From Mercenaria mercenaria (taxonomy: Eukaryota; Mollusca; Bivalvia; Venerida; Veneridae): a DNA stretch of 64,000 nt. A program made the position numbers and the translations under genes. Under the pieces are notes generated by a model, which was not told where the DNA came from, did not search any database, and saw nothing but the letters and a program-made list of their open reading frames with translations. Location of the stretch: contig NC_069361.1 of assembly GCF_021730395.1 (NCBI RefSeq), positions 60,245,001-60,309,000 of the forward strand. Direction: 5' to 3'. Below are positions 1-10,352 of this stretch, piece after piece. The stretch's first letter is position 1; each line of letters opens with the position of its first letter.

Positions 1-130
1 TTATAATAACTTATAGTCTGACTCGTGGGCAGTCAACAACAGAAAATTATAGTCTGGATTTCAGCTCGTATGCGAGCCAATAAAATATCATAGTCTGACT
101 GAATTCCAACTCATGTGCGATTCAACATTC
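1..130. repeat. 45-bp minisatellite, left block
   Basis: Two to three diverged copies of a ~45-bp unit (AGTCTGACTGAATTCCAACT followed by CGTGTGCGAGCCAA). The same unit resumes at 890, so the block is interrupted by the module at 131-890. No coding potential is evident. Confidence 0.75.
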
Positions 131-890
131 TAACATGACTCGGTTTGATTTCCAGTTAAACAAAGAAGGAAATCAAGCTCTGCATATTCTGCGATAAACA
201 ACGGTTGATGCGCTGACCGGTAAAAGAGCATTATGACGTCAATTATGACGTCAAATTGCCGCATGACGTCCGATACATTACTCCTCGCGTAAATGAAGTC
301 CAGTATAATATCTATTAAAATATATCAATGAGCATGTCAGAATGAAAACAATCAAGGCCTTCTTGTTATTTATCGTCTAATTTACCACGGTTCATCGTTC
401 AGATGTTTCGGTATTTAACCGGCTAACGCCCTCGTGGTTCAATTCCTACGCATCTGAACTTTAAACCGTGGTAAATTAGACGATTAACAACTCGAAGGCC
501 TTGATTATTTGTTAATTCTAACATGGCTCGGTTTGATTTCCAGTTAAACAAAGAAGGAAATCAAGCTCTGTATATTCTGCGATAAACAACGATTGACACG
601 CGGACGGTAAGAGAGCATTATGACGTCAAATTGCCGCATGACGTCCGATACATTACTCCTCGGGTAAATGAAGTCCAGCATAATATTTATTAAAATATGT
701 CAATGAGCATGTCAGAATGAAAACAAACAAGGCCTTCTTGTGATTTATCGTCTAATTTACCACGGTTCATCGTTCAAATGCTTCAGTATTTAACCGGCTA
801 ACGCCCTCGTGGTTCAATTCCTACGCATCTGAACTCTAAACCGTGGTAAATTAGACGATAAACCACTCGAAGGCCTTGACTATTTGATAA
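131..890. repeat. Directly duplicated ~380-bp hairpin module
   Basis: Two tandem copies start at about 131 and 518 with the same CTCGGTTTGATTTCCAGTTA stretch. Each copy holds an inverted repeat: CGTCTAATTTACCACGGTTC near 377 and its complement near 460-480, and the same pair near 750 and 838-858, with ~45-nt loops. Each copy also carries TGACGTCA-type (CRE-like) octamers; the first copy has one extra. The module sits inside the 45-bp minisatellite, so it probably inserted there and was then duplicated. A diverged single copy occurs at 60,697-60,790. Confidence 0.75.
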
Positions 891-1385
891 GTAAATAATA
901 GTATGACTGAATTCCCATCGCGTGCGAGCCAATAGTAAATTATAGTCTGACTCAATTCCAACTCGTGCGCGATCTAACAGTAAATAAAAGTCTAACTGAA
1001 TTCCAAATTTGCGAGCCAACAATAAATCATAGTCTGAATTTCAATTCGTGTGCGATCCAAAATAGTGTGACTGAATTCAAACTCGTGTTCGATTCAACAG
1101 TAAATTATGGTTTGAATTTCAATTCGTTTGTGGTCCAATAATAAATCATAGTCTGACTGAATTAAACTTGTGAGCGGTCTAACAGTAAATAATAGTATGA
1201 CTGAATCCAACTCATGTGCGACCCAACAGTAAATTATAGTCTGACTGAATTCTAATTCGTTTGCGAGCCAATAGTAAATTATAGTCCAACTGAATTTAAA
1301 CTTATGTGCGAGCCAATAGTAAATTATAATCTGACTGAATTCCAACTCAAGTGCGATCCAACAGTGAATTATTTCTGATAAACAT
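890..1385. repeat. 45-bp minisatellite, right block
   Basis: About ten tandem copies of a ~45-bp unit with core TATAGTCTGACTGAATTCCA and GTGCGAGCCAA. Copies differ by point changes and small deletions. Open frames across it are by-products of the period. Confidence 0.85.
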
Positions 1386-2180
1386 TTCTCTTTCCAAATC
1401 AATGAATTATCTATTCTTTGAATTCTGTAGACTATATTATATACTAAATGTATATTCGACAGACTTTAAACATACAATATAATTCGACGGGCCTTAAATC
1501 AAAATACTTTTACTAAACGTCCTCCCAACCATTAAAATCAACTAATTATTTTAACAATGTTTTATGTTTGTACGCCTGTATTTGCGTTGCACTTATGCAA
1601 TCAGTAGTGACTATGAAAACCATCGTAAATACAAAGACAAATAGAACACTTTTGTTAAAGCTCCTTGACGATCAATTCTATTGTAAATGTAAGTCCGTTT
1701 AAAATGTAGGACGGTTACTGAAATGTAGGACGGTGCGAATCTGGAAAACATTATATTCAAACATATTTATTTCTTTAAAATTGATAAGGATGAACATATT
1801 TATTTTTCATGTAAATAAGATATTTAAACATTTTCTTCCTAAGTAATTTATGATCACACATGTTAAATTTGTACCACGTTTACACTGCTTGACTGGCACG
1901 TTTTTCCAAGATGATCATATCGAACTTTCTGTACTAAACGCGACTGCTGATAAGCCTAATTTAAACAAGAAATATCTTTAAAAATGATGGTCGGCGAATT
2001 GTAATAAGGAAAAAAGTTTATGAATTTTTCATCTAACATTCATCTTTCATCTAACATTTTTCAAATTGCAAAACTAAACACCGCACTTTAACAATTTAAA
2101 TGGTTCTCTTTTAATTTTTCGCAAAGGTTTCGTAGGGTTGCAATTTTGTTTCGTTTATCCTTAGACGAATAATTACAGCA
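1386..2180. other. AT-rich stretch, no gene seen
   Basis: No ORF, RNA gene or clear repeat recognised. A short local echo (GTAGGACGGT twice near 1,705-1,735) is the only pattern seen. Confidence 0.5.
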
Positions 2181-2189
2181 GTAGTTTGA

Positions 2190-2625
2190 TGAAGATTCAT
2201 GAAGCGGTTCATGAGAAGAGGTCATTAAACGTGTTTATATTTTAGCTAAATTGGTCCCTATCCCCATTTGTAACAAAATAGCAGGAGACCTTACGATATT
2301 GTTACACGTCGAGTTTGATAAAAATCCATTACATTTTAATGGTTAATGCGAAGAAAGGCATATCTACTTTTAGCTATAGTGGTCCCTAATAGGGCCCAAG
2401 TTCCTATATAAATAAATTTGGAAGAAGACCTTATAATGATGCTTCAGACCAAGTATGACAAAGATCCACCAAGCTGTTCATGAGACGCTGTATAAAGGCA
2501 TTTCTAGTTTTAGCTCTAGCAGGCCCTAAAAGGGGTCAAATGTCCCAGCTGAACAAAGTTGGCTGCGGGCCTAATAAAGATGCTACAAATCAAGTTTGAT
2601 TAGAATACCTGAGAAAAAATCAAAG
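2190..2625 (+). repeat. ~125-140-bp tandem repeat, three copies
   Basis: Three diverged copies are marked by TTTTAGCTATAGTGGTCCC-like cores near 2,242, 2,367 and 2,508, followed by CATGAAGC/GTTCATGAGA-like segments. A related set in the opposite orientation lies at 15,290-15,620, so this is a dispersed tandem family. No ORF. Confidence 0.6.
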
Positions 2626-2681
2626 GATTTTTTTATTTATTATTTTTATTTATTTCTAAAATAGGCCAACTGATCCCGCTT

Positions 2682-2794
2682 TATTTTCTCCCTCGCTACG
2701 CTCGTCCGAAAATAAAACATTTCTTGATTATACTGTGATAAGAAAAGAAAACAACACTGGTGACGGTTTCAAAGAATGCGGTGCGTTACTGATC
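2682..2794 (-). repeat. DIRS-like element repeat B2 (outer copy)
   Basis: 113 bp reading identically to 3,318-3,430, beginning TATTTTCTCCCTCGCTACGC. It forms the 3' limit of the retroelement on the minus strand. Confidence 0.85.
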
Positions 2795-3013
2795 TTTATT
2801 TTATAACAATTATTGTTAATGATTCATACAATTGTATTAATTAATATATGATTAACATAGTATTAAACAACTACTAGAATATGTGCATGAAATGACATCA
2901 AATAGATATTGTAAGTTACTTAGAATAGCCACATGTTTGGAATTTGATAAAAGAGCTATTTATCTTTCAAAAATATGAATTTCTAAATAATAAAATATAT
3001 GCGAACCAAAAAA

Positions 3014-3046
<33 letters not shown>

Positions 3047-3105
3047 TTAAATAAGACATCATTAGTATATTTATATATTATATATCCGGCCTCACTTTTA
3101 CAGAT

Positions 3106-3319
3106 TTATTCCAGAAAAATTTAGCGCACAAACGACTTTCTTCTATCAGTAACGCCCGTCGACTGATTTGAAACAACAATACTTTACACACGCCTGGATA
3201 ATTTCGCGCCACGCGTTTTATTCGTGTTTATAAATTCCTTTTAATTTTAAAGACCCGATAATCAAAATTAGAAAACCAGTTAAAGACCCATAATGGAGTA
3301 CCATAAAGAAATTTAATTA
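3106..3319 (-). repeat. DIRS-like element repeat A2
   Basis: Matches A1 at 10,157-10,352 from TTATTCCAGAAAAATTTAGC to AAAGAAATTTAATTA, apart from one ~16-bp indel and a few substitutions. It directly abuts B1, giving the B1-A2 junction typical of split direct repeats. Confidence 0.85.
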
Positions 3320-3430
3320 TTTTCTCCCTCGCTACGCTCGTCCGAAAATAAAACATTTCTTGATTATACTGTGATAAGAAAAGAAAACAACACTGGTGAC
3401 GGTTTCAAAGAATGCGGTGCGTTACTGATC
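3318..3430 (-). repeat. DIRS-like element repeat B1 (inner copy)
   Basis: Second copy of the 113-bp B repeat, lying just downstream of the recombinase ORF on the minus strand and running straight into A2. Confidence 0.85.
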
Positions 3431-3460
3431 GAGAACAAAGAAGAAAAAGAAGTGTAAGGC

Positions 3461-4189
3461 TCAAATCCCTAAATGTTTAGAAACCTGTAATCTGTTTTGA
3501 ATATTATAATGAATGTACCCGCCCGAAGATGAACTAGACTTCCATCTACCGTGCTTGTTTAACAACCTGACGTCCACAACGTCACCACTATTTGCTACCG
3601 CGGAAGCACCTCCGCTTCTCAGACTGTGTAAACCGAAGCTAGACTTACCTTCTCCAATGTTTTCTAAAGCGCTAAGAAAAATCTCTCTAGCTCTTGAATA
3701 TGATAAAGGGGTAGAAGTGTCTGCTAAGACGTATTTATCGGTCTTCTTAATATACCTAACTTTAGTAAAAATGAATTCATCTGACGCAAAAGTGAGACCG
3801 GCCACAGCAATGTATTTCAATAACCAAGACACCGGGCAAAGCTTTGTTTGAGTTTTAGCAATCAAAATTTCAGAACCTGATTTACACTGATCAGTCTTAC
3901 TCTCTGTAATATTAACAGAAATGTAATCATCTTGAAAGTTTATGTTTTTCATTTTCAGACGACTTAACTCACTATATCTGAAAAATCCAGAAAAACCAAG
4001 AATACACATGGTGCAAAGTCTAAGGTCTTTCAAATTGTCGTTATCTCCACCGAATTTATCAACAATTTTTGAAATGATATCCGCAGTCACTGGTTGTTTT
4101 TTGTTGACTGGTTCACAAACTGTTTTTCTGGAACCCTCGTAAACCAATTTAACTAAGTTACTATCACAAGGATTGCATGTCAGTAACAT
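3461..4189 (-). CDS. DIRS-type tyrosine recombinase
   Basis: 242 residues from the first Met; the frame stays open upstream to about 4,490 and that extension looks like the helical core-binding domain (NTRAKYDSYFERFASWCK), so this start is probably internal. The catalytic half is clear: arginine I in GFFRYSEL (about residue 70), the HSLRSGGAS box (His and arginine II, about residue 186), HGRW (about 213) and a tyrosine in SGGYIHY close to the C-terminus. In DIRS retroelements this enzyme integrates the circular DNA copy, in place of the DDE integrase of LTR elements. It lies last in the element, between a 47-bp minisatellite and repeat B1, which fits the usual gene order. Family assignment is firm; clade (Ngaro, PAT or DIRS1) is not settled from this sequence alone. 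Confidence 0.9.
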   Translation of the reverse strand: MLLTCNPCDSNLVKLVYEGSRKTVCEPVNKKQPVTADIISKIVDKFGGDNDNLKDLRLCTMCILGFSGFFRYSELSRLKMKNINFQDDYISVNITESKTDQCKSGSEILIAKTQTKLCPVSWLLKYIAVAGLTFASDEFIFTKVRYIKKTDKYVLADTSTPLSYSRAREIFLSALENIGEGKSSFGLHSLRSGGASAVANSGDVVDVRLLNKHGRWKSSSSSGGYIHYNIQNRLQVSKHLGI

Positions 4190-4509
4190 TAATTGGTGAT
4201 TCCACTTAATACTATAATAGTATCCATCGATTACCGAATGTCCAACACCTTTACTTATAAGACCACTTAGAAATAAATTAATAGTTGTGTCTTCTGCGGG
4301 TAAATATTTGAATTTATGAGACTTACACCACGACGCAAATCTTTCAAAGTAGCTATCGTATTTTGCCCTGGTATTCTTGGATTTTGAAGATCTGGCAATG
4401 TCCGGTATCCTTTTTGCTGCGTTACCGAGTAAAGGATGATTTTCAAAACGCTTTATGTTCGTCCAAGGTTTGGAAGAATGAAGATTCTGAAAGTAGAAAT
4501 ACTAAATGA

Positions 4510-5660
4510 AAACACTTATCGATAGAAATATGTTAACATATTATTCTCAGCAGCAAATCAATCATTGATAAGTAAATATGAAACATAACATTCTCAGTAG
4601 CTGAAACAGTCACCACTTATTAGATATCAGCATAACATTATCGACGCCTAAAAATCATCACGTATTAGATATCAACATAAAATTTTAAGCAGCGAAAACC
4701 AATCATTTTCAGCAGTGAAAACAGTCGTTTTCAGCATCGGAAACAGCCATCGCTGAATAAATATCAAACATAAAATTAGTAAATATCAACATAATATTCT
4801 CAACAGCGAAAACAAACATTCTCAGCAGCAAAAAACAATGATCGCTCGGTAGATATCAACATAACATTCTCAGCAACGAAAACAGTCGTCTCTAAGTAAA
4901 TATGAAACATAACATTCTCGTTAGCTTAAACCTTCATCGCTTATTAGATATCAGCGTAACATTCTCAGCAGCAAAAACAGTCATCGCTTAGTAGATATCA
5001 ACTTAACATTATCAGCAGTGAAAACAGTCATCATTTAGCAAATATCAACATGAAATTCTCAGCAGCGAAAACAATCATCGCTTAGCAGATATCAACATAG
5101 CATACAGTAATTGCTTAGCAGATATCAACATAACATACAGTCATTGCTTAGCAGATACTAACATAACATTCTCAGCAGCGAAAACAGTCATCGCTTAGCA
5201 GATATCAACATAACATACAGTCGTTGCTTAGTAAATATCAACAGAACATTCTCAGCAGCGAAAACAGTCATCGCTTAGCTGATATCAACATAACATTCTC
5301 AGCAGCAGCGAAAACAGTCTATCTTAGCAGATATCAACATAACATTCTCAGCAGCGAAAACAGTCATCGCTTAATGGATATCAACTTAACATTCTCAGCA
5401 GCGAAAACAGTCATCGCTTAGCAGATCTCAACATAACTACACGTATTAAATATCAACATAACGTTATCAGCAGCGAAAACAGTTATCACTTATTGAATAT
5501 GAAAAATAAAATTCCCTGCAGCTAAAACAGTCATTATTAAGATGATATAAAACATAACTTTCTAAGCAGGGAAAACAATCATCGCTAAGTAATAATAACG
5601 CATAACAGTCTTATCAGTGAAAAACATTCAATGCTTAAAAGATGTAAGCGTAACACTCTC
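4510..5660. repeat. 47-bp minisatellite inside the DIRS-like element
   Basis: More than twenty tandem copies of a ~47-bp unit with core CATTCTCAGCAGCGAAAACA then GTCATCGCTTAGCAGATATC. The middle copies (4,960-5,440) are cleanest and both edges decay. Some copies are shortened, giving short-period runs near 5,090-5,160. It lies between the recombinase and RT reading frames. No ORF in it looks real. Confidence 0.9.
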
Positions 5661-6388
5661 AGCATCTAAAGGGAAAAGATGACCTCGTCGGGAATCGATC
5701 ATAGGACCACCGCGACAATAAACATTTTTTTTTTTTTTTACGTCGTCGTAACCAATAGCGCTATAGCTGAAGTAGTCGAAGAACAGCTATAATAACATTA
5801 CCGTTCTGATGGCAAAAACTCTAGTTTTTAACTAAATGTAAATCAGCTAAGTCATTACTAACTAAATGTACTCAGTGCTAATTAACCGGGAAGTTTTTTG
5901 GCTAAATCATTCGTAATTAAACATCGAACATAACAAATCAGCCTAGAAAACAATATTGACCGATAAAGTTATACATCTTACATCCTATTAACATCAAAGA
6001 CAGATGTTGCTGATGGCAACTCATGAATATAAAAAACCTTAATTAATTAGCAACAGTGTAAAATTCGTATTTCAAATGCAAAAACGGTTTTGCTAATATT
6101 TTAATTTTTAAACATTTGTATAAATACCTGGAATGAATATAATTAACTCTATGTTAGTTGATAGTACTGATCGCCTGTGTACAACATTTATTATTGTGTT
6201 AAAATGTATTACGCATCGAGTATACAATCTAGTACAATCTAGATGATGAGACCTTCTGTTAATACACGTAATACACGTGCAACGGTTTTTTTTTTTTTTT
6301 TTTTTTATGGTATATAGACATAAACATCGCGTTAAATTATCGTGACAAGTTGTAGTAGTAGTATTCCCGCTGACTGCATTTGAGTAAT
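5661..6388. other. Non-coding spacer of the DIRS-like element
   Basis: AT-rich, with T-runs near 5,725 and 6,285-6,307. No ORF or RNA gene recognised. It separates the minisatellite from the 3' end of the RT/RNase H frame. Confidence 0.5.
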
Positions 6389-8251
6389 TTATTTTTGTCT
6401 AGCATCTACTCTCAGAACCAGAACATCACTCACAAAAGGTGAAACTGCGAAAATGCTGTCTTTAGCTGAACCGGCAACAAAGAAATTTTTAGGATTTTTG
6501 TATTCGATAAAATCCGTTACTAGACATGCGAAATTTCCAGTTTGAGAATTAATTATAAGAGGCCAAAAAATCGACGATTTCCATTTAGGAACGATCAGTG
6601 TACCGTATACCCTGCACGCGATCAAATGTTTAATTACTCTTGGCACTAAACAAACAGGGGGAACTAACCAGTTGTTAGTTTCTGCCCAGTCATAGGCAAA
6701 GGCGTCGACTCCGGAAGTACCGGGGCACCAATACTGAGAAAAGAATTTGCTGACCTTTTTATTTGAAGTGTCCGCAAAACGATCAACATCAAAGGGCCCC
6801 CATTTGGAGTTGAGGAATTTAAATATATTCTGACTAACACCCCAATCATCCCAGTCGAACTCTTTGCTATAGAAATCTGCTTCCGAATTAAACATTCTAG
6901 GAATCCAGGAGACTTCTAAAAGAATTTGAAACTTCATTAGATTATCGAAAATGTTTCTAGCCAAATTTTGAAGCTCAAGTATAGTACTTCCTTTGTTTAC
7001 GATCCTAACAATATTTTGATTGTCAGTGTACACTTTCACAAACTTCCCGTTTAAAATATGAGAGAAAGATTCAATCGCATACTCTAACGCTCTTAACTCC
7101 CTGTATGTAGAGCTACTCTTAGACTCTTGCTCTGAAAACATACAATGGGCAACTTCGTTTTTTGAACTCAATAATACACCGGCTCCTGCAAAATTACTTG
7201 CATCCACAAAAACAGTTCTTTCTGGAATGCGGTTAAGAGGAGTTAACGCTCTGAATGGCAGACTATTGAGGTTTTTTAACCAGAATCTCAACTCTTCCTC
7301 TGTCTGATTATCGATTAAGATGGACGAGTCCCAGGATTGCCTGTTGGCTATGAGGGATTGACAATGTCTGGTCATAATGTTGCAAATATTGCCTAAGCTG
7401 AAGGACATGGAAATAATTTTTCCTACTATTTTAGCCAATATTCTAGAGGTGCAACCTGTGCTGTCTGACAGAAACTGAGAAAGAAAACATAGTAATTTCT
7501 CTTTTTTATGAAGAGGAATCTCGATTCTTCCTTTTTGAAGGTCCCATATATATCCTAACCATTCTAAGATGAAGCAAGGGGTCCATATACTTTTCTCATC
7601 ATTAATAATGAAACCTGCTTTAATCAAATCGTTCTTGACTGTGTAACTTGTATTTTTGCAAACGGAAGGGGTGTCCGTACCCCACCCATCATCTAGATAG
7701 ACAATAATCCGAATGCCTTTGGATCTCCAGTATTTGACCAGAGGTCTCAGAAGCTTGGTAAACAGGTAGGGGGCACTTGACAGTCCAAATGGCATGACAG
7801 TATAAAGGAAAAACGTTTGTTTTCCATCGATTACCCAACTAAAACCTAAAAAATTTTGAAAATCTTTGTGGATGTTAACGTGATAGTAACCGCTGCGGAG
7901 ATCAAATTTAAACATCATGTTTCTTTGTTTACAAAAATCTAAAGCTTCGTTGCAACCTTCGAATTTTACTTTAAATTTATGAATAAACTGATTAACATGT
8001 CTGAGATCTAATATCAACCGCTCTTTCCCCGAGGCATTTACAGACACAGACAAAGGATTAGTACAAAAAGGCAATTCCTGAACCTGTCTTATACAGCCTT
8101 TTCCCAGTAAATCTTTGATTGAATTTTGAACGAACGACGAATGTTGCAACGAAGAAGCGTTATTCTTTAACAATATAGGTGTAGGATCAGAATCAAAAGG
8201 AATCATATAGCCATTATCAATAACAGAATCAATAAAGGTATTAACTTTCAA
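6389..8251 (-). CDS. DIRS-type reverse transcriptase / RNase H polyprotein
   Basis: 620 residues. The reverse transcriptase comes first: FDLRSGYYHV (about 115-124), MPFGLSSAP (about 153-161) and the catalytic YLDDG box (about 185-189). RNase H follows: FVDASNFAGAG near 346, the STYRELRALEYA helix with its Glu near 385, and YTDNQNIVRIVNKGS near 410. The last ~130 residues (DVDRFADTSNKK, SGVDAFAYDW, WLVPPVCLVPRVIKHL) are the conserved extension that DIRS and related elements carry after RNase H. Together they copy the element's RNA into DNA and remove the RNA strand. It sits between the Gag-like region and the recombinase, as expected. The N-terminal start is uncertain because RT could be expressed as part of a longer product. 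Confidence 0.92.
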   Translation of the reverse strand: MKVNTFIDSVIDNGYMIPFDSDPTPILLKNNASSLQHSSFVQNSIKDLLGKGCIRQVQELPFCTNPLSVSVNASGKERLILDLRHVNQFIHKFKVKFEGCNEALDFCKQRNMMFKFDLRSGYYHVNIHKDFQNFLGFSWVIDGKQTFFLYTVMPFGLSSAPYLFTKLLRPLVKYWRSKGIRIIVYLDDGWGTDTPSVCKNTSYTVKNDLIKAGFIINDEKSIWTPCFILEWLGYIWDLQKGRIEIPLHKKEKLLCFLSQFLSDSTGCTSRILAKIVGKIISMSFSLGNICNIMTRHCQSLIANRQSWDSSILIDNQTEEELRFWLKNLNSLPFRALTPLNRIPERTVFVDASNFAGAGVLLSSKNEVAHCMFSEQESKSSSTYRELRALEYAIESFSHILNGKFVKVYTDNQNIVRIVNKGSTILELQNLARNIFDNLMKFQILLEVSWIPRMFNSEADFYSKEFDWDDWGVSQNIFKFLNSKWGPFDVDRFADTSNKKVSKFFSQYWCPGTSGVDAFAYDWAETNNWLVPPVCLVPRVIKHLIACRVYGTLIVPKWKSSIFWPLIINSQTGNFACLVTDFIEYKNPKNFFVAGSAKDSIFAVSPFVSDVLVLRVDARQK

Positions 8252-8280
8252 TTTTTTACGCCAAAAGTCTATATTTTTCT

Positions 8281-10245
8281 TTAGACTGCATGTGGTAAAT
8301 TAACTGTCTTTGTTTGAATCGAAAGATTCGCAATGTGAAATTTGAACAGTACGTATAGTATCGGAAAAAGAATACTCAACTTTTTCAATTTCTGTCTTGA
8401 GAGTCGTTCTTGATGGAGTCTGCATTTTCTCCCGTTCTTGTGGTGAGCTCTTGGACATTTCTGACCGTGTTCCTCTCGACATATGGACATTGTCTAGCGA
8501 AGTGGCCTTGCAAGTGGCAGGCAAAGCAGGGGCCAACATCGGCTCTTCTCGTCTGCGAGAATCCTGTCCCAAACCTTTTAGACATGCCTCCTTCATATCC
8601 TCCTGTTTGAAAGCCCCGAAAAGGACCTTGAGCTTTCTGCTGTTGATTTGCGGAGGAAACTGTGCTTGTGGAGGTACGCTGATAGGGATTGAACCTTCGA
8701 TTGCGCATAGCACGCGCGATGGCTGCTCTAAGATTAGCTGCGTCTTCAGAATTATCAGCAAGAGGATTGTCAGTGTACTCGCGGACAGTGTCCCAGCCAT
8801 GTTTATCCGCGATTTTTGAGTCGGCTAAAGGCTGAAAGCCTTTTGACGAGTCCTTGCTGTTCAGCGATTCTCTAAATGGACCGAATAACACGTGAAGGGA
8901 TGTAGTTCCATTAGATTTCTCAAACTTCAAACAGTTCACTGCATGAATGAAGTTAAGTTGTGTCAATTCCCTTTGCTATGACCAATATACGATGTAATCT
9001 GTCATATTTATGACTTGTAATTGTGCAATACTCGAATGTAACTCATTAAGCATAAATGTGCATTTTAAGAATTGCGCAGGCTTACAAAGCTTGGGTAACA
9101 TCCAGCGAAAGACAAAAAATAGTTCCACAGGGCTCCAGATAAGATGCGTATTAGCGTAAATTACGTATAGTAATAATTTCTAAGCGTATAAAAACGTATA
9201 TAAAATTACAGAAACGCACACAATGCTTTTTTAAAAACAAAATCTGAATCGTCTGGATGCGTTAGGTAACATAGCCGATCAGCCTTAATTCTCCCACATT
9301 GAACGTAAACACGCATCGTATGATTTCTATAAACTTTGCGTGGGTTGAATTTTGCAGTCAGTAAACGGATAAATTATCGGAAGAAGAAGCTCTTACTGGT
9401 TTGTTTAGTTACTACTGATATTAAAAATGATTTTAATTCTTATTTTTCGAGAAATAAACAAATCGGCGAAACATTAAATTGTATTTTCTTGTAGTTTTTG
9501 AAATCGAAAGTAGATCGTCTATGTTTGGCTGCTTTCACGAAACGAAACAACTTTTTTATGAAAAGATTTAAATAAGAGGTAATTTAACCGTAAACTTCAA
9601 TGTCAGATACTGCCAATTGCTGCTAAATGTCTTCGTATCATCACAATTTGTAAAATATATTGTTGAAACTGGAGAAAAGTGTAATCGTATCCGGATATAA
9701 TATTTTGGGTAAATATCGAGCTGTGTTATGAAATTTTAAGAAAAAAAAACTAAAAACAAACTGAAACTGGTAGACTATACTGTCAGTACATCAATCATTA
9801 GCCGACTCAGGCCCTTCAGGCCTTTGATTAAGAGTTTATTTCTCTGTTTTAGCTCGTCAATTTCTTTAGTTGCAGTGGATTTCACTAGATCAGGGCTAAA
9901 AGTACAAATATCAGCTATTCGTTTTAGTCCATCTATTCTAGCACAGTTGAATTCGACTTGTATTTTATTCCCTTCGTTCTTGAATGTAAACGAACTATCG
10001 GAAGAAGCCTTTTTTGTCGAAATACTCGAAAACCTGTTCTCTAACTCCTCTAAGAAAATGTTCCTTTGTTTCTCCAAAGCCGAATCTAAATCTAAATCGT
10101 CTCTCTGTTGTTTTTCCCTATTTTGTATCGGTGAACCCTCTTCGTCACACATTATATTATTCCAGAAAAATTTAGCGCACAAACGACTTTCTTCTATCAG
10201 TAACGCCCGTCGACTGATTTGAAACAACAATACTTTTCGCGCCAC
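8281..10245 (-). other. Gag-like region of the DIRS-like element
   Basis: Minus-strand frames in this interval carry Gag-like features. A CCHC zinc knuckle of spacing C-x2-C-x4-H-x4-C (CFACHLQGHFARQC) lies at about 8,480-8,530, followed by a Ser/Asn/Gln-rich stretch. A 156-residue frame at 9,775-10,245 begins inside repeat A1 and contains a charged, coiled-coil-like helix (QRDDLDLDSALEKQRNIFLEELENRF). A structural protein binding the element RNA is the expected role of a product here. About 0.8 kb in the middle shows no recognisable coding. This is treated as part of a broken element. Confidence 0.65.
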
Positions 10246-10352
10246 GCGTTTTATTCATGTTTATAAATTCCTTTTAATTTTAAAGACCCGATAATCAAAA
10301 TTAGAAAACCAGTTAAAGACCCATAATGGAGTACCATAAAGAAATTTAATTA
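10157..10352 (-). repeat. DIRS-like element repeat A1 (5' limit)
   Basis: Copy of A2 (3,106-3,319). The first Gag-like codons lie within it, so A2 carries the same coding start. The outer edge TTAATTAAATTTCTTTATGG marks the element's 5' end on the minus strand. Confidence 0.85.

Larger units (their letters stand above)
2682..10352 (-). mobile_element. DIRS-like tyrosine-recombinase retroelement with split direct repeats
   Basis: Read on the minus strand the order is repeat A1, Gag-like region, RT/RNase H, tyrosine recombinase, repeat B1, A2, B2. This A1-ORFs-B1-A2-B2 layout is the split-direct-repeat plan of the PAT/Ngaro branches of DIRS retrotransposons, which integrate through a circular intermediate using a tyrosine recombinase and leave no target duplication. 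B1 and B2 read as identical over 113 bp and A1/A2 differ mainly by one ~16-bp indel, so the copy looks young. About 300 bp of AT-rich and poly-A/AT sequence separate A2 from B2. It looks broken, with roughly two or three breaks. No methyltransferase-like or hydrolase-like domain was recognised, so the exact clade is left open. Confidence 0.85.
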
